A stretch of 64,000 nucleotides of DNA from Limnomonas spitsbergensis (taxonomy: Eukaryota; Chlorophyta; Chlorophyceae; Chlamydomonadales), in contig JAYJMM010000114.1 in NCBI GenBank assembly GCA_037349105.1, positions 868,001-932,000 on the forward strand. Reading direction: 5' to 3'. How positions within the stretch are numbered: the first letter of the stretch is position 1; every line of letters starts with the position of its first letter. Under the pieces are notes generated by a model. The model searched no databases. It was given only the letters and a program-made list of their open reading frames with translations, and was not told the origin of the DNA. The translations under genes were made by a program, and so were the position numbers. This document shows positions 43,501-46,902 of this stretch, one piece after another.

Positions 43501-43782
43501 GAGGCAGCACAATCAGAGGTACACGCATCACACGCAAACGCTCGCACGCACCATGAAGATGTACGCCTGGAGGATTTCGATGGGTGGCTTTTGATCCTCC
43601 AGCAACTTCTCCAGCGCTCTGGCTGAGGTCAGCGCGACGCTGGTGGAAGAAGAGACATTGCTTGTTCTGACACCCGAGGCATAGTATATGGCACCAGTGA
43701 CGCCCAATATCTCCACCACGGCTAGAATTGCCAGCGCCACCCAGAAGTAGTAGGGCGGGGGAAACAGGCTGTCCCAGTACCG
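19439..43782 (-). CDS. receptor-like TKL protein kinase with CHASE sensor domain (split gene, whole span)
   Basis: Twenty-three exons read on the minus strand give 946 codons with every splice phase consistent. Approximate residues in that assembly: TM1 12-35; CHASE-type extracellular domain 45-295, with ALEKLLED, EVEVCPAGVLLAMYLP, NLDYGLDVL, RLSLHGPW and SHFWGFVN; TM2 304-328; short coiled coil 342-375. The kinase has Gly-loop LGQGSFGKV 431-439, VAIK Lys452, helix C Glu473, a disordered insert of about 210 residues between strands beta4 and beta5, catalytic loop HGDLKARN 761-768, DFG 787-789, SPE 814-816, DVYAFGITLWEL, and RPTF near the end. All catalytic residues are present, so an active kinase is expected. 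It probably sits in a membrane, sensing a small extracellular ligand through CHASE and signalling by cytoplasmic Ser/Thr or Tyr phosphorylation; the ligand is unknown. The 5' start exon was not found. The C-terminal exons (20,040 and 19,510) are less certain than the other 23. Introns hold most of the repeats listed below. Confidence 0.85.
19575..19965. repeat. 20-bp pyrimidine-rich array, donor-carrying on minus strand
   Basis: About 19 units of ctccctcctccccctttcac. Read on the minus strand each unit is gaggtgaaagggggaggagg, which includes the 5' splice-site-like GAG|GTGAAA. The array abuts the tentative exon at 19,955. The plus-strand Pro-rich open frames here are artefacts of the repeat. 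Confidence 0.9.
19955..20040 (-). CDS. CHASE-TKL kinase exon 24 (tentative)
   Basis: NINALGRHDEPWSHTLRTLL EMFALGGG. Acceptor gtctttag, phase 0 with exon 23. The exon runs straight into a 20-bp array in which every unit contains GAG|GTGAAA, so its donor is ambiguous. Confidence 0.45.
20136..20304 (-). CDS. CHASE-TKL kinase exon 23: end of kinase domain
   Basis: RPTFQVILRRLLDMRKALPG then TEPLANYAIVTDMMEQKQVA and GRKNMHKLAKMTK. RPTF is kinase subdomain XI. Acceptor gacgcag, donor AAG|gtgcgt. Read-through would add about 33 residues before a stop near 20,034. Confidence 0.9.
20633..21316. repeat. 72-bp array carrying exon end and 5' splice site
   Basis: Ten occurrences of gcttggcatccggggcccag at exact 72-bp steps from 20,653 to 21,301. 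The one at 21,301 is the real exon end. On the minus strand each unit contains the last 24 exon bases (encoding about WAPDAKLR) and the donor GAG|GTGGGAAGGG, followed by intron-derived sequence. Plus-strand open frames of 248 and 408 codons are artefacts of the 24-codon period. Confidence 0.97.
21297..21423 (-). CDS. CHASE-TKL kinase exon 22: C-lobe
   Basis: GTPQALLGHQVVHDKRPAFP then DEYVALTNDCWAPDAKLR. Acceptor cttgcag, donor CTGAG|gtggga. Its last 24 nt plus donor are the seed of the 72-bp array. Confidence 0.95.
21538..21658 (-). CDS. CHASE-TKL kinase exon 21: activation segment end
   Basis: GTLTHMSPELLLIGRMSKAA then DVYAFGITLWELFTGDSAFE. SPE replaces the usual APE. Acceptor atccgcag, donor GAAG|gtgagt. 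A partial copy of acceptor and exon start lies 135 bp upstream. Confidence 0.95.
21737..21800 (-). repeat. partial copy of kinase exon 21 with its acceptor
   Basis: Minus strand: gacctgcag followed by 57 bases encoding GTLTHMSPELLLIGRMSKA, nearly identical in protein to the true exon. It then diverges with no donor. It lies upstream of the true exon in the transcript and could act as a decoy acceptor. Confidence 0.85.
22040..22181. repeat. CCCCAC-rich low complexity at a 5' splice site
   Basis: Plus strand ccacccccacatccaccctc and similar. On the minus strand it is a run of GTGGGG, GTAGAG and GTGGAT beginning exactly at the donor of exon 20. Confidence 0.7.
22182..22250 (-). CDS. CHASE-TKL kinase exon 20: DFG
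   Basis: VADFGLAVKIDTMEQTHMSN MFQ: magnesium-binding DFG and activation loop. Acceptor tcgtgcag, donor CAG|gtgggg, followed by a GT-rich GTGGGG-like low-complexity stretch. Confidence 0.95.
22558..22703. repeat. 27-bp tandem repeat, intron 19
   Basis: About five copies of ctgtagctgaagtgtagccg aagcagg. Confidence 0.85.
22720..22835. repeat. 34-bp array carrying the exon 19 5' splice site
   Basis: Units of cccactcacacggacatccc caccc ctcaccttg at 34-bp steps (ttg at 22,766, 22,800, 22,834). On the minus strand each gives GCAAG|GTGAGGGG, identical to the true donor TGCAAG|GTGAGG at 22,833. A fourth, degraded copy is at about 22,730. Confidence 0.9.
22833..22889 (-). CDS. CHASE-TKL kinase exon 19: catalytic loop
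   Basis: ARNVMLKSSGSEGRGVACK: the Asn of the HxDLxxRN loop. Acceptor gctgtag, donor AAG|gtgagg; the donor is repeated in the intron as a 34-bp unit. Confidence 0.95.
23168..23344 (-). CDS. CHASE-TKL kinase exon 18: hinge to HGDLK
   Basis: IRLILEYCDKGCLRDAVKGK, then ILDTALDITKAMLHLHLADV, then LHGDLK. Strand beta5, hinge, helix E and the start of the catalytic loop with the catalytic Asp. Acceptor tgctcag, donor AAG|gtggga. Confidence 0.95.
23346..23490. repeat. tandem duplication next to the exon 18 acceptor
   Basis: Two copies of about 68 bp (gggggacaaatgatggaagg, ggggatgagg, gatgagggtgagggggatgc) immediately upstream, in transcript order, of exon 18. The minus strand is pyrimidine-rich and has no AG between the acceptor and about 23,476. 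Confidence 0.8.
23790..24035 (-). CDS. CHASE-TKL kinase exon 17 (kinase insert)
   Basis: 82 residues, Ser/Gly/Pro-rich, SIADAGMAPAASSASLSPGL ... EQSKGVHGFE. Acceptor tcttctcag, donor GAG|gtgaga. It joins in phase to strand beta5 in the next exon. Confidence 0.75.
24068..24335. repeat. degenerate 20-27-bp TTTAGGG-like repeat
   Basis: About twelve degenerate units around gctatttagggttcaggtgc in the intron just upstream of exon 17. On the minus strand they read ccctaaatagcgcacc, rich in branch-point-like CTAAA and CTAAC. Confidence 0.8.
24750..24900 (+). repeat. interspersed ~140-bp repeat, copy 5 (+)
   Basis: The most complete copy: gtgactcagctacatgtcag, ctacattcc, gttgtggccagccatgctgt, tttggccacc, ccaggtttggtcc, ggcggctgcggggcgacctg. 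In a kinase-gene intron. Confidence 0.85.
25212..25289 (-). CDS. CHASE-TKL kinase exon 16 (kinase insert)
   Basis: AKDTPEAEDTSPQPTTFVDQ DLDGFE. Acceptor ggatgcag, donor GAG|gtgatg. It ends in GFE like the next exon, so the two could be alternatives or old duplicates. Confidence 0.6.
25548..25650. repeat. ~65-bp direct duplication
   Basis: gacgctccccaagcagcctc taaggtcgacctt is repeated as gacgctccccggccaggcag cctccaaggtcgacctt, with a TTTAGGG-like link between. Confidence 0.7.
26024..26095 (-). CDS. CHASE-TKL kinase exon 15 (acidic insert, tentative)
   Basis: MEDGEDDDEADAAEGKATAA DGEE: acidic, disordered. Acceptor gcctacag, donor GAG|gtgcga, phase 0. A 28-bp array lies immediately upstream. 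Confidence 0.5.
26118..26535. repeat. 28-bp array with strict two-unit alternation
   Basis: About 15 units of gaggcagagtgagctggcaa acatagtt. Units alternate ggcaAACat and ggcaGACat along almost the whole array, giving a 56-bp higher-order period. On the minus strand each unit contains tgccag, an acceptor-like triplet, and the array lies just upstream of tentative exon 15. The minus-strand Leu/Ser/Cys open frames are artefacts. Confidence 0.93.
26952..27082 (-). repeat. interspersed ~140-bp repeat, copy 6 (-)
   Basis: caggtcgccccgcgtctgcc, gtggccaaagcagcacggct, ggccacaa, ending gcagctgaatcacg. Kinase-gene intron. Confidence 0.8.
27118..27276 (-). CDS. CHASE-TKL kinase exon 14 (kinase insert, tentative)
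   Basis: MTSRSCVACWTSCYKPRWKP then NPNEELVAPEDYWQEPLP. In-phase open block between acceptor tctcag and donor GAT|gtgtgt, with a small KPRWKPCWKP internal repeat. No family is recognised; it would be part of the beta4-beta5 insert. Confidence 0.4.
27368..27520 (-). repeat. interspersed ~140-bp repeat, copy 7 (-)
   Basis: cttcccgagccgccctgccg, ggaccggcctacg, gtttggccacgatgggggcc, ending gtagctgacatgtaggcatg. Kinase-gene intron. Confidence 0.8.
27583..27684 (-). CDS. CHASE-TKL kinase exon 13: strand beta4
   Basis: TFTYSINTVTESKGSTTYTA then VTLKLSDSME. HPNIVQ joined to TFTYSI is the normal helix C to beta4 transition. Acceptor tcacgcag, donor GAG|gtcagt. Confidence 0.85.
27720..28055. repeat. 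33-bp array, kinase intron 12
   Basis: About ten units of tgaccgcatggagggcggga gatggttggagtg at 33-bp steps. The open frames on both strands (11-residue period) are artefacts. Confidence 0.92.
28061..28171 (-). repeat. partial copy of exon 12 and its 5' splice site
   Basis: Minus strand: immediately after the true donor the motif gtgtggacaggg occurs three times. A copy of the exon's second half follows (ATGCCCATCATGGAGGCGGC, encoding IMEAAIRSALCHLNMQ), about 90% identical to the exon. Confidence 0.88.
28172..28288 (-). CDS. CHASE-TKL kinase exon 12: VAIK and helix C
   Basis: VAIKIMVLPSYMSGKEKREK then LIMEAAISSALCHPNIVQ. Contains the ATP-anchoring Lys and the helix C Glu. The second half has a diverged copy in the following intron. 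Confidence 0.95.
28760..28985. repeat. degenerate GTACATCTG-type repeat
   Basis: A run of imperfect 13-17-bp units such as aaatctgtacatcaaat and cacatctgtacatca, in the intron between exons 11 and 12. Confidence 0.7.
29143..29294 (-). CDS. CHASE-TKL kinase exon 11: Gly-loop
   Basis: ERIEKMKQQISYGK then MEILGQGSFGKVYRGTWRGT: kinase subdomain I with GxGxxGxV. Acceptor ccctgtag, donor GAG|gtacgt. Confidence 0.95.
29500..29935. repeat. imperfect ~85-bp duplications, intron 10
   Basis: Two or three diverged copies of a segment with cccatgccctagtctacatt, ttcattcaaagccttgaggg and ggagaacagggagcc at about 29,775-29,850 and 29,860-29,935. Confidence 0.6.
29942..30110 (-). CDS. CHASE-TKL kinase exon 10: juxtamembrane coiled coil
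   Basis: EANHMVELAKCELEAEHERL GLLLQRQMELIACFGG then a Gly/Ser-rich linker. Heptad-like spacing of hydrophobic residues suggests a short coiled coil, as in other two-TM sensor kinases. Acceptor cctcag, donor GTGG|gtgagt. Its first 42 nt are the unit of the upstream 79-bp array. Confidence 0.85.
30111..31135. repeat. 79-bp array carrying a 3' splice site and a 42-nt mini-exon
   Basis: About 13 units of 79 bp. On the minus strand a unit reads ...ctgccctcag|GAAGCCAACCACATGGTTGA GCTGGCCAAGTGCAAGTTGGAG, then either gtagaccctt (GT donor) or atggcagaccc (no donor). The exonic part is the first 42 nt of true exon 10 (EANHMVELAKCKLE). The rest is TTAGGGTTCAGGG-like. Units with both acceptor and GTAGAC donor lie at about 30,312, 30,546, 30,782, 31,017 and 31,096. 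A six-unit block (about 470 bp) is itself duplicated (30,199-30,384 equals 30,669-30,854). Confidence 0.96.
32034..32168 (-). CDS. CHASE-TKL kinase exon 9: TM2
   Basis: AGGFMPEWRT, then the helix GLIVGITALAILIAALVFLV, then RSRSYAVKYLQQQK. The basic residues after the helix place the C-terminal side in the cytoplasm. Confidence 0.85.
32384..32520 (+). repeat. interspersed ~140-bp repeat, copy 8 (+)
   Basis: gtgactcagctacatgccag, ctacactttggcc, tgtggccagccttgttgctt, tggccacg, ccaggtttgatccc. Kinase-gene intron. Confidence 0.8.
32568..32645 (-). CDS. CHASE-TKL kinase exon 8
   Basis: LPNLKEQVCVFIKVFSYLKW TLCVEQ, the last extracellular strand before TM2. Acceptor ctgctgcag, donor CAG|gtgggt, both phase 0. 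An extra exon at about 33,000-33,075 was considered but is not needed. Confidence 0.75.
32707..32860 (+). repeat. interspersed ~140-bp repeat, copy 9 (+)
   Basis: atcagctacagtttagctac, actgtggcccctggccgcaa, ctgctgcttgggccag, ccggtccaggttgggtggga. Kinase-gene intron. Confidence 0.75.
33195..33510. repeat. 15-bp GC-rich array
   Basis: About 20 units of ggcaggccccaagcc with variants. The Ala/Gly/Leu-rich frames it opens are artefacts. Confidence 0.9.
33554..33676 (-). CDS. CHASE-TKL kinase exon 7
   Basis: SVFPWVAIKAGISAVDGAGL LYTLAQDPSAG, the C-terminal part of the sensor. Acceptor atcccacag; upstream of it lies a 2-kb AG-free array. Donor AGA|gtaagg. Confidence 0.8.
33690..35640. repeat. 35-bp array, AG-free on the transcribed strand
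   Basis: About 54 units of gcagcaaggagcagtggagt gcagtgagaagatgt, with a variant agtagaggcatagcgagg. Because 35 is not a multiple of 3 and the unit has no stop on the minus strand in any frame, minus-strand open frames of 491, 676 and 710 codons arise; they are not genes. The array occupies intron 6, and its lower edge is about 15 nt from the acceptor of exon 7. Confidence 0.97.
35820..36240. repeat. 48-bp array, kinase intron 6
   Basis: About nine units of aggcaggtaacgctggcagc taggcaggttgtgctggggg ccagctag. One unit is truncated at about 35,990. Confidence 0.93.
36334..36407 (-). CDS. CHASE-TKL kinase exon 6
   Basis: TVGVETCPWSTCTKPDGSHF WGFVN, carrying the FWGFxxV motif near the end of CHASE domains. 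Acceptor cccttcag, donor AAT|gtaagg. Confidence 0.85.
36720..37010. repeat. ~44-bp degenerate array, kinase intron 5
   Basis: About seven imperfect units around gtacaatccagctcaatcgc gctgtatcgtgctaccttgg. Confidence 0.8.
37526..37677 (-). CDS. CHASE-TKL kinase exon 5
   Basis: Begins by completing a Trp codon split over the intron, then AAEIASVVHDRRLSLHGPWY and GAFVLRFALFVN. This is the CHASE segment R-x-A...D-x-G/R...GP...R-x-x-F. Donor ATTA|gtgagt. Confidence 0.85.
38153..38261 (-). CDS. CHASE-TKL kinase exon 4
   Basis: WSNLTGQALLDWKIANLDYG LDVLTP then YNRPNYWYS, with the CHASE signature GxDxL. Acceptor ctcgcag, donor TCCTG|gtgggt (phase 2). Confidence 0.8.
38396..38440 (+). repeat. interspersed ~140-bp repeat, partial copy 10 (+)
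   Basis: Only the end is kept: gtcagctacatttcagctac accacggcc. Followed by degenerate gaggccataaatg repeats to about 38,580. Confidence 0.6.
38675..38996 (+). pseudogene. hAT transposase C-terminal fragment
   Basis: Reads FADLAIMVVPTSAEDERTFS, then GLKFVKNNQRGWL and HPHLTDALRLFLSG. This is the hAT C-terminal dimerisation region (SxxxER.FS...K..R..L). A one-base frameshift at about 38,910 moves the frame to LAEAIQIWEDAATKRG, which ends at a TGA near 38,995. The fragment is truncated, antisense, and inside an intron of the kinase gene. Confidence 0.75.
39270..39405. repeat. hairpin-rich GC element
   Basis: Contains the perfect inverted repeat gggggcttcgccccc followed by cccactgggggccactgacc and cggcggaagccgcgccttcc, surrounded by AT-rich DNA. 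It may be the end of a small non-autonomous element. Confidence 0.45.
39437..39512 (+). repeat. interspersed ~140-bp repeat, diverged partial copy 11 (+)
   Basis: cctgcttggccaactgccac, aggccgggcatggctaggtc, cctgcgacggcc: weak match to the family's 3' half. Confidence 0.4.
40950..41110. repeat. ~52-bp hairpin tandem repeat
   Basis: Three units of catgggggaaacatgtacct gtttccccc ccaaaacaggcacctggg. Each contains the stem ggggaaaca / tgtttcccc with a 6-nt loop. Confidence 0.9.
41190..41330 (-). repeat. interspersed ~140-bp repeat, copy 12 (-)
   Basis: aggccaccccgcagccgcag, aggcccgattggagccaaac, accggcctgaccagcatggc, tggccatg. Kinase-gene intron. Confidence 0.65.
41370..41432. repeat. TTTAGGG-like tract with duplicated donor
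   Basis: Plus strand gtgtagggtttagggtttaa ggttatagggtttagggttt. On the minus strand it is bracketed by two copies of gtgagtcac. The first is the donor of exon 3; the second lies about 50 bp downstream. Confidence 0.8.
41432..41493 (-). CDS. CHASE-TKL kinase exon 3
   Basis: LDYSFYEVEVCPAGVLLAMY: the CHASE pattern of a strand followed by a PAGV turn. Acceptor gcttacag, donor CTTC|gtgagt. The region upstream of the acceptor is a 42-bp tandem repeat that stays open in frame with the exon. Confidence 0.8.
41510..41640. repeat. 42-bp array at a 3' splice site
   Basis: About three units of caatcatgtgtcagcaccat gaacacacagtcttcaggaa cg. On the minus strand they read tgtgttcatggtgctgacac, parallel to the true acceptor tgtgtttttggtgcttacag. 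Units stay open in frame with exon 3, as repeats of HDCVPEDCVFMVLT. Confidence 0.85.
41770..41890. repeat. ~45-bp imperfect repeat, kinase intron 2
   Basis: Three to four imperfect units around cctaaacccacatggcagtg and catcgatcgatt. Confidence 0.7.
41953..42011 (-). CDS. CHASE-TKL kinase exon 2
   Basis: NPNWPEFLANFDKLAHEIS between acceptor aaatcgcag and donor CT|gtgagt (phase 2). It extends the long helix of the CHASE domain. Confidence 0.8.
42012..43551. other. kinase intron 1
   Basis: No further exon is needed by the phases of exons 1 and 2. Two copies of tcatgcatggggatcagggc tc lie at about 43,200-43,262. Nothing else was recognised. Confidence 0.5.
43552..43782 (-). CDS. CHASE-TKL kinase exon 1: TM1 and start of sensor
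   Basis: Reads RYWDSLFPPPYYFW, hydrophobic VALAILAVVEILGVTGAIYY, then ASGVRTSNVSSSTSV and ARALEKLLEDQKPPIEIL. One membrane helix followed by the helical N-terminus of a CHASE domain. Bounded by acceptor ctcgcag and donor ATG|gtgcgt. It opens in phase 0 with no Met, so at least one upstream exon is missing from this model. Confidence 0.8.
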
Positions 43783-45600
43783 CTGCGAGCAGTGGGAGGG
43801 ATAAAGCCAGCAGCATGCGCAATGTGCTACTAAAGCAACTTCTACGACCAACGCGTGGGAGTTTTGATGTAACGAGGTGACACCGACGTACTAGTGTAGG
43901 CCTTGCCTCCAATCGCCTATCAGACACACCAGGCACTTTCTATCCATACTCGGAATGCAAAGGTTTCACCTGGATGTGCGTTCGCGTTATGTCCGACTCC
44001 CCAGAACTAAGCTGCAGAGGGTGCACCGCAGCCCTGCTCTTCTCCTCGGTAGGAATGAGCTTGTTAACAGTCTTCGAACACATGAGAGCCATAGTAGCCA
44101 AATGAGATTGGGCAAATTACGTGGGCAATTGTTCGCGGACCTTGCTGTGATGAATGATAGGGAGGGGACGGACAAAGGCCCTGAGCATAAATTGTTATTT
44201 GCTATGTTCCTTTATTGAGCTCAAGCCAAAGTGTCAATTGACGTCAGACCGCAAAAAGTGAAGTGATTGCTCCACTACGTAGGATGCATTGAAATAGCGC
44301 GTCTTCAGTTATAAGCGGAAGTAGCTTCTTATGACGACCCACCAACGAGTGCCAAGAATAAGAAAGAAGCGACCGCTCTGCCTTAGTTCACACTTCAAAG
44401 CAAGATCGGCTTAGACGTAGAATGTGTAGGCTGGGTGGGTGCGTGGCAGTCGTCGGGCATGGGACCTCGCTCCTTGCCGATGGGGGAATACTGCAGGCTC
44501 ATTGCCGGTTTCATATGTCATACGTCACGTCACGTCAAGGGGCGGGGTTCGGCAGGACGCACAGTTTAACTATCTGGTATCCACCATCCGACTTACCGGT
44601 GTGCTGTGAAGCACCAATACTGCGCCTGCTGTGCCTCGCTGCGCTGCATGCCATGCAACAGTTGCGGCGGTACAACGGTGCTTACTGATACCGTAGAGAG
44701 CAGAAGCGAGAGATAAAGCGCGAAATTGCAGATGCGCCAACGAACGGTATGGCACTTTGAACAGCATACTCCAACCTCAAGATGGTTTGGGGGACATACC
44801 AATGTCCCTCCTCCAGTCTTCCTCCCTCCCTCCCCTCCCTCCCTCCCTTCCTCCCTCCCTCCCTCTTGTTAGCCCCTACACCTACTCCAGCTGCCACTCT
44901 CATCGTCCGCAGCATGATTGCAATGCCCTTGAACCATGCTCCCTCATCACATGATTCAAACCTCCACAATCAATATATAGAAACAAGTAGTCTTTAAGTC
45001 TAGCCTTAAGGCCTCTCATGCTTTGCAGCAAATGCCTTCCCCAGTCACTGCAAGGTCCGGGGAAGTTCCCCTTGAAGGGGAGACTGATGGGGGACAGCTC
45101 CGAAACTTGGTAGGAAGTAGGTTAATGACATAACACCTCTGGGCCATGCTGAAATGAAGCTCGGCCACGTCGACAAACAAAAAGACAGCTAGGAAAGTCA
45201 AGGGAGAAGGCATAAGAGGAAAGAATGGATAGCAAGTTCACCCACCAAACAAAAAGAACACAAAGGTCAGGCAAACCTTACCCCCTGCCCCTGAAAATAT
45301 AAGCCTTCAAAAAGCTCAAATAAAGGGAAAAAATCCAGGGCCTCCCACCCCTGCCTGAGAGCTCTCCGACGTCCTGTCTAGTAGGTACATACCGGCGGGA
45401 CCTCCATGGCCAATAATTCATCGATTACCACTCTATCGTCTATAGCACTCCTGTTCTCCCAGATTTCGATACCCCCCCCGTCTCCTTTGCCATCTAGATC
45501 GACATCCGACCTCGATCAGCAGTCGGCCTCAACTGCGACCCATGGAGGCCTCCTGCATGTTCGTCCCTCCCACCTTTGCAGCCCATACCCATAAGGCAAG
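43783..45600. other. region upstream of kinase exon 1; no exon assigned
   Basis: The missing 5' exon(s) and promoter of the kinase gene could lie here, but no Met-starting frame with a matching donor was convincing. A ccct-rich microsatellite is at 44,815-44,870. Confidence 0.4.
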
Positions 45601-46235
45601 GTGTTAATCTACAGGCCCATAAGCACCTCCGTTGGCCACATACTTGTCTACCTTCTCTTATGGCTCCGTGCCTGCTATGACCTCATCCGTACATCCCATA
45701 CCGCCGCCCACTCCTTGGCTTTGCACGACTTGAGGGATCATTTGCACAATACCTTACCTCCTTACTCCTCCGCTTCCCACAAACCACTGCCTCTGTCAAT
45801 CATCTATCACAAACGATACGTATTGGCTAGCATTCGCCATGCACGCACACATCTCCCCCATAAATCAATGCCGCATGGCAGCTCTTTACCTCTCAGACCT
45901 CCGCTCTCAGAGGTATTCGTATCATCCTCAGACCAATACCTTGTGGACAGCGTTTACAGCCCTTCATATGGACCGTGCATACAAAACATATGCAGGGTTC
46001 ATGTGCCACCAGCAGTCACTGCCCCGACATGCATATCATGTTTGTATCCCAATGACACCCTTGGCCATCGCTTAGGCGATTGCGCCCATGGTTGGACCGT
46101 TTCGTCCACATCCGTACTCGCTCCATCACTTGCTCCTGCCCCCGTCCTACCTACCCTCCAGCCCGACCACATCCCCTTGCCCCACCGCGGCCCACGCACC
46201 TCAATCTCTAGCCCCGTCTGACAACCTCGGCCCAA
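45601..46235 (+). pseudogene. non-LTR retroelement 3' coding remnant
   Basis: The open frame ends with TCISCLYPNDTLGHRLGDCA, a CCHC knuckle (C-x2-C-x8-H-x4-C) of the kind that closes the reverse-transcriptase ORF of many LINE-type elements. The upstream part alternates between two frames (for example CRMAALYLSDLRSQRY in another frame), showing frameshift decay. No reverse transcriptase motif is retained. Confidence 0.45.
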
Positions 46236-46902
46236 CTCATCCTCCCGCTCCAGCCATTGCTACTTCTACGATCTTGCTTCTACCACCTTCCAAGCCTACT
46301 TGGCCCCCTCCTCATCGGGCTGGAAAACCCGTCTGATCATTATTACCAGCATGTCGTCCTTGTCTCCTTGATAAACTTATAATTTATAAGAAAAGAGAGC
46401 GCTGATAAGGTGTGCGCTGCGGGGTGGTAGTACCCTTGCCCCTCTACTAGTTCATTGAATTCTGCTTTTTTCATACGCACTGTGTACGGCAATACAAGTG
46501 CCGTACTTCTGAAGACAAATTCCAGCGTTTCCTTCCTATCACTAGGCTATACTGCAGCACATGGTGCACTTGCCCACACAAACGTCCACAGTGCTAATTT
46601 GAAGGTAGGGCTAGTTTCAATGTGTGAGGTGCTTTCTCTCGATCCTCTAGTCGGCATCGAGAGCCTTTCGGCGAATGCGAGCAGCGGGATTACCCGGGAA
46701 ACCGAAGCAAGTATCGCTGCCTAGTTGCTACAATGAACAAAACGCCTGGAGAATCTTGCGCAAGTTGCTCCAGCTTCGAGCCAAGGTGTGCGCCGCGTCT
46801 TCCTTTCCCCTGCTGACCTCCCCATGCAGGCGCTGATGAGCATGATCAGGCTCAGGGCCCATGCCTCATTATTCGTGACAAGTTCTGTGCCTTCCATTGC
46901 AG

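Noticed and set aside
45121..45145. Shared word aatgacataacacctctgg at 45.1, 52.1 and 55.7 kb as transposon ends
   Set aside because: The similarity is too short (about 25 bp) to define an element.
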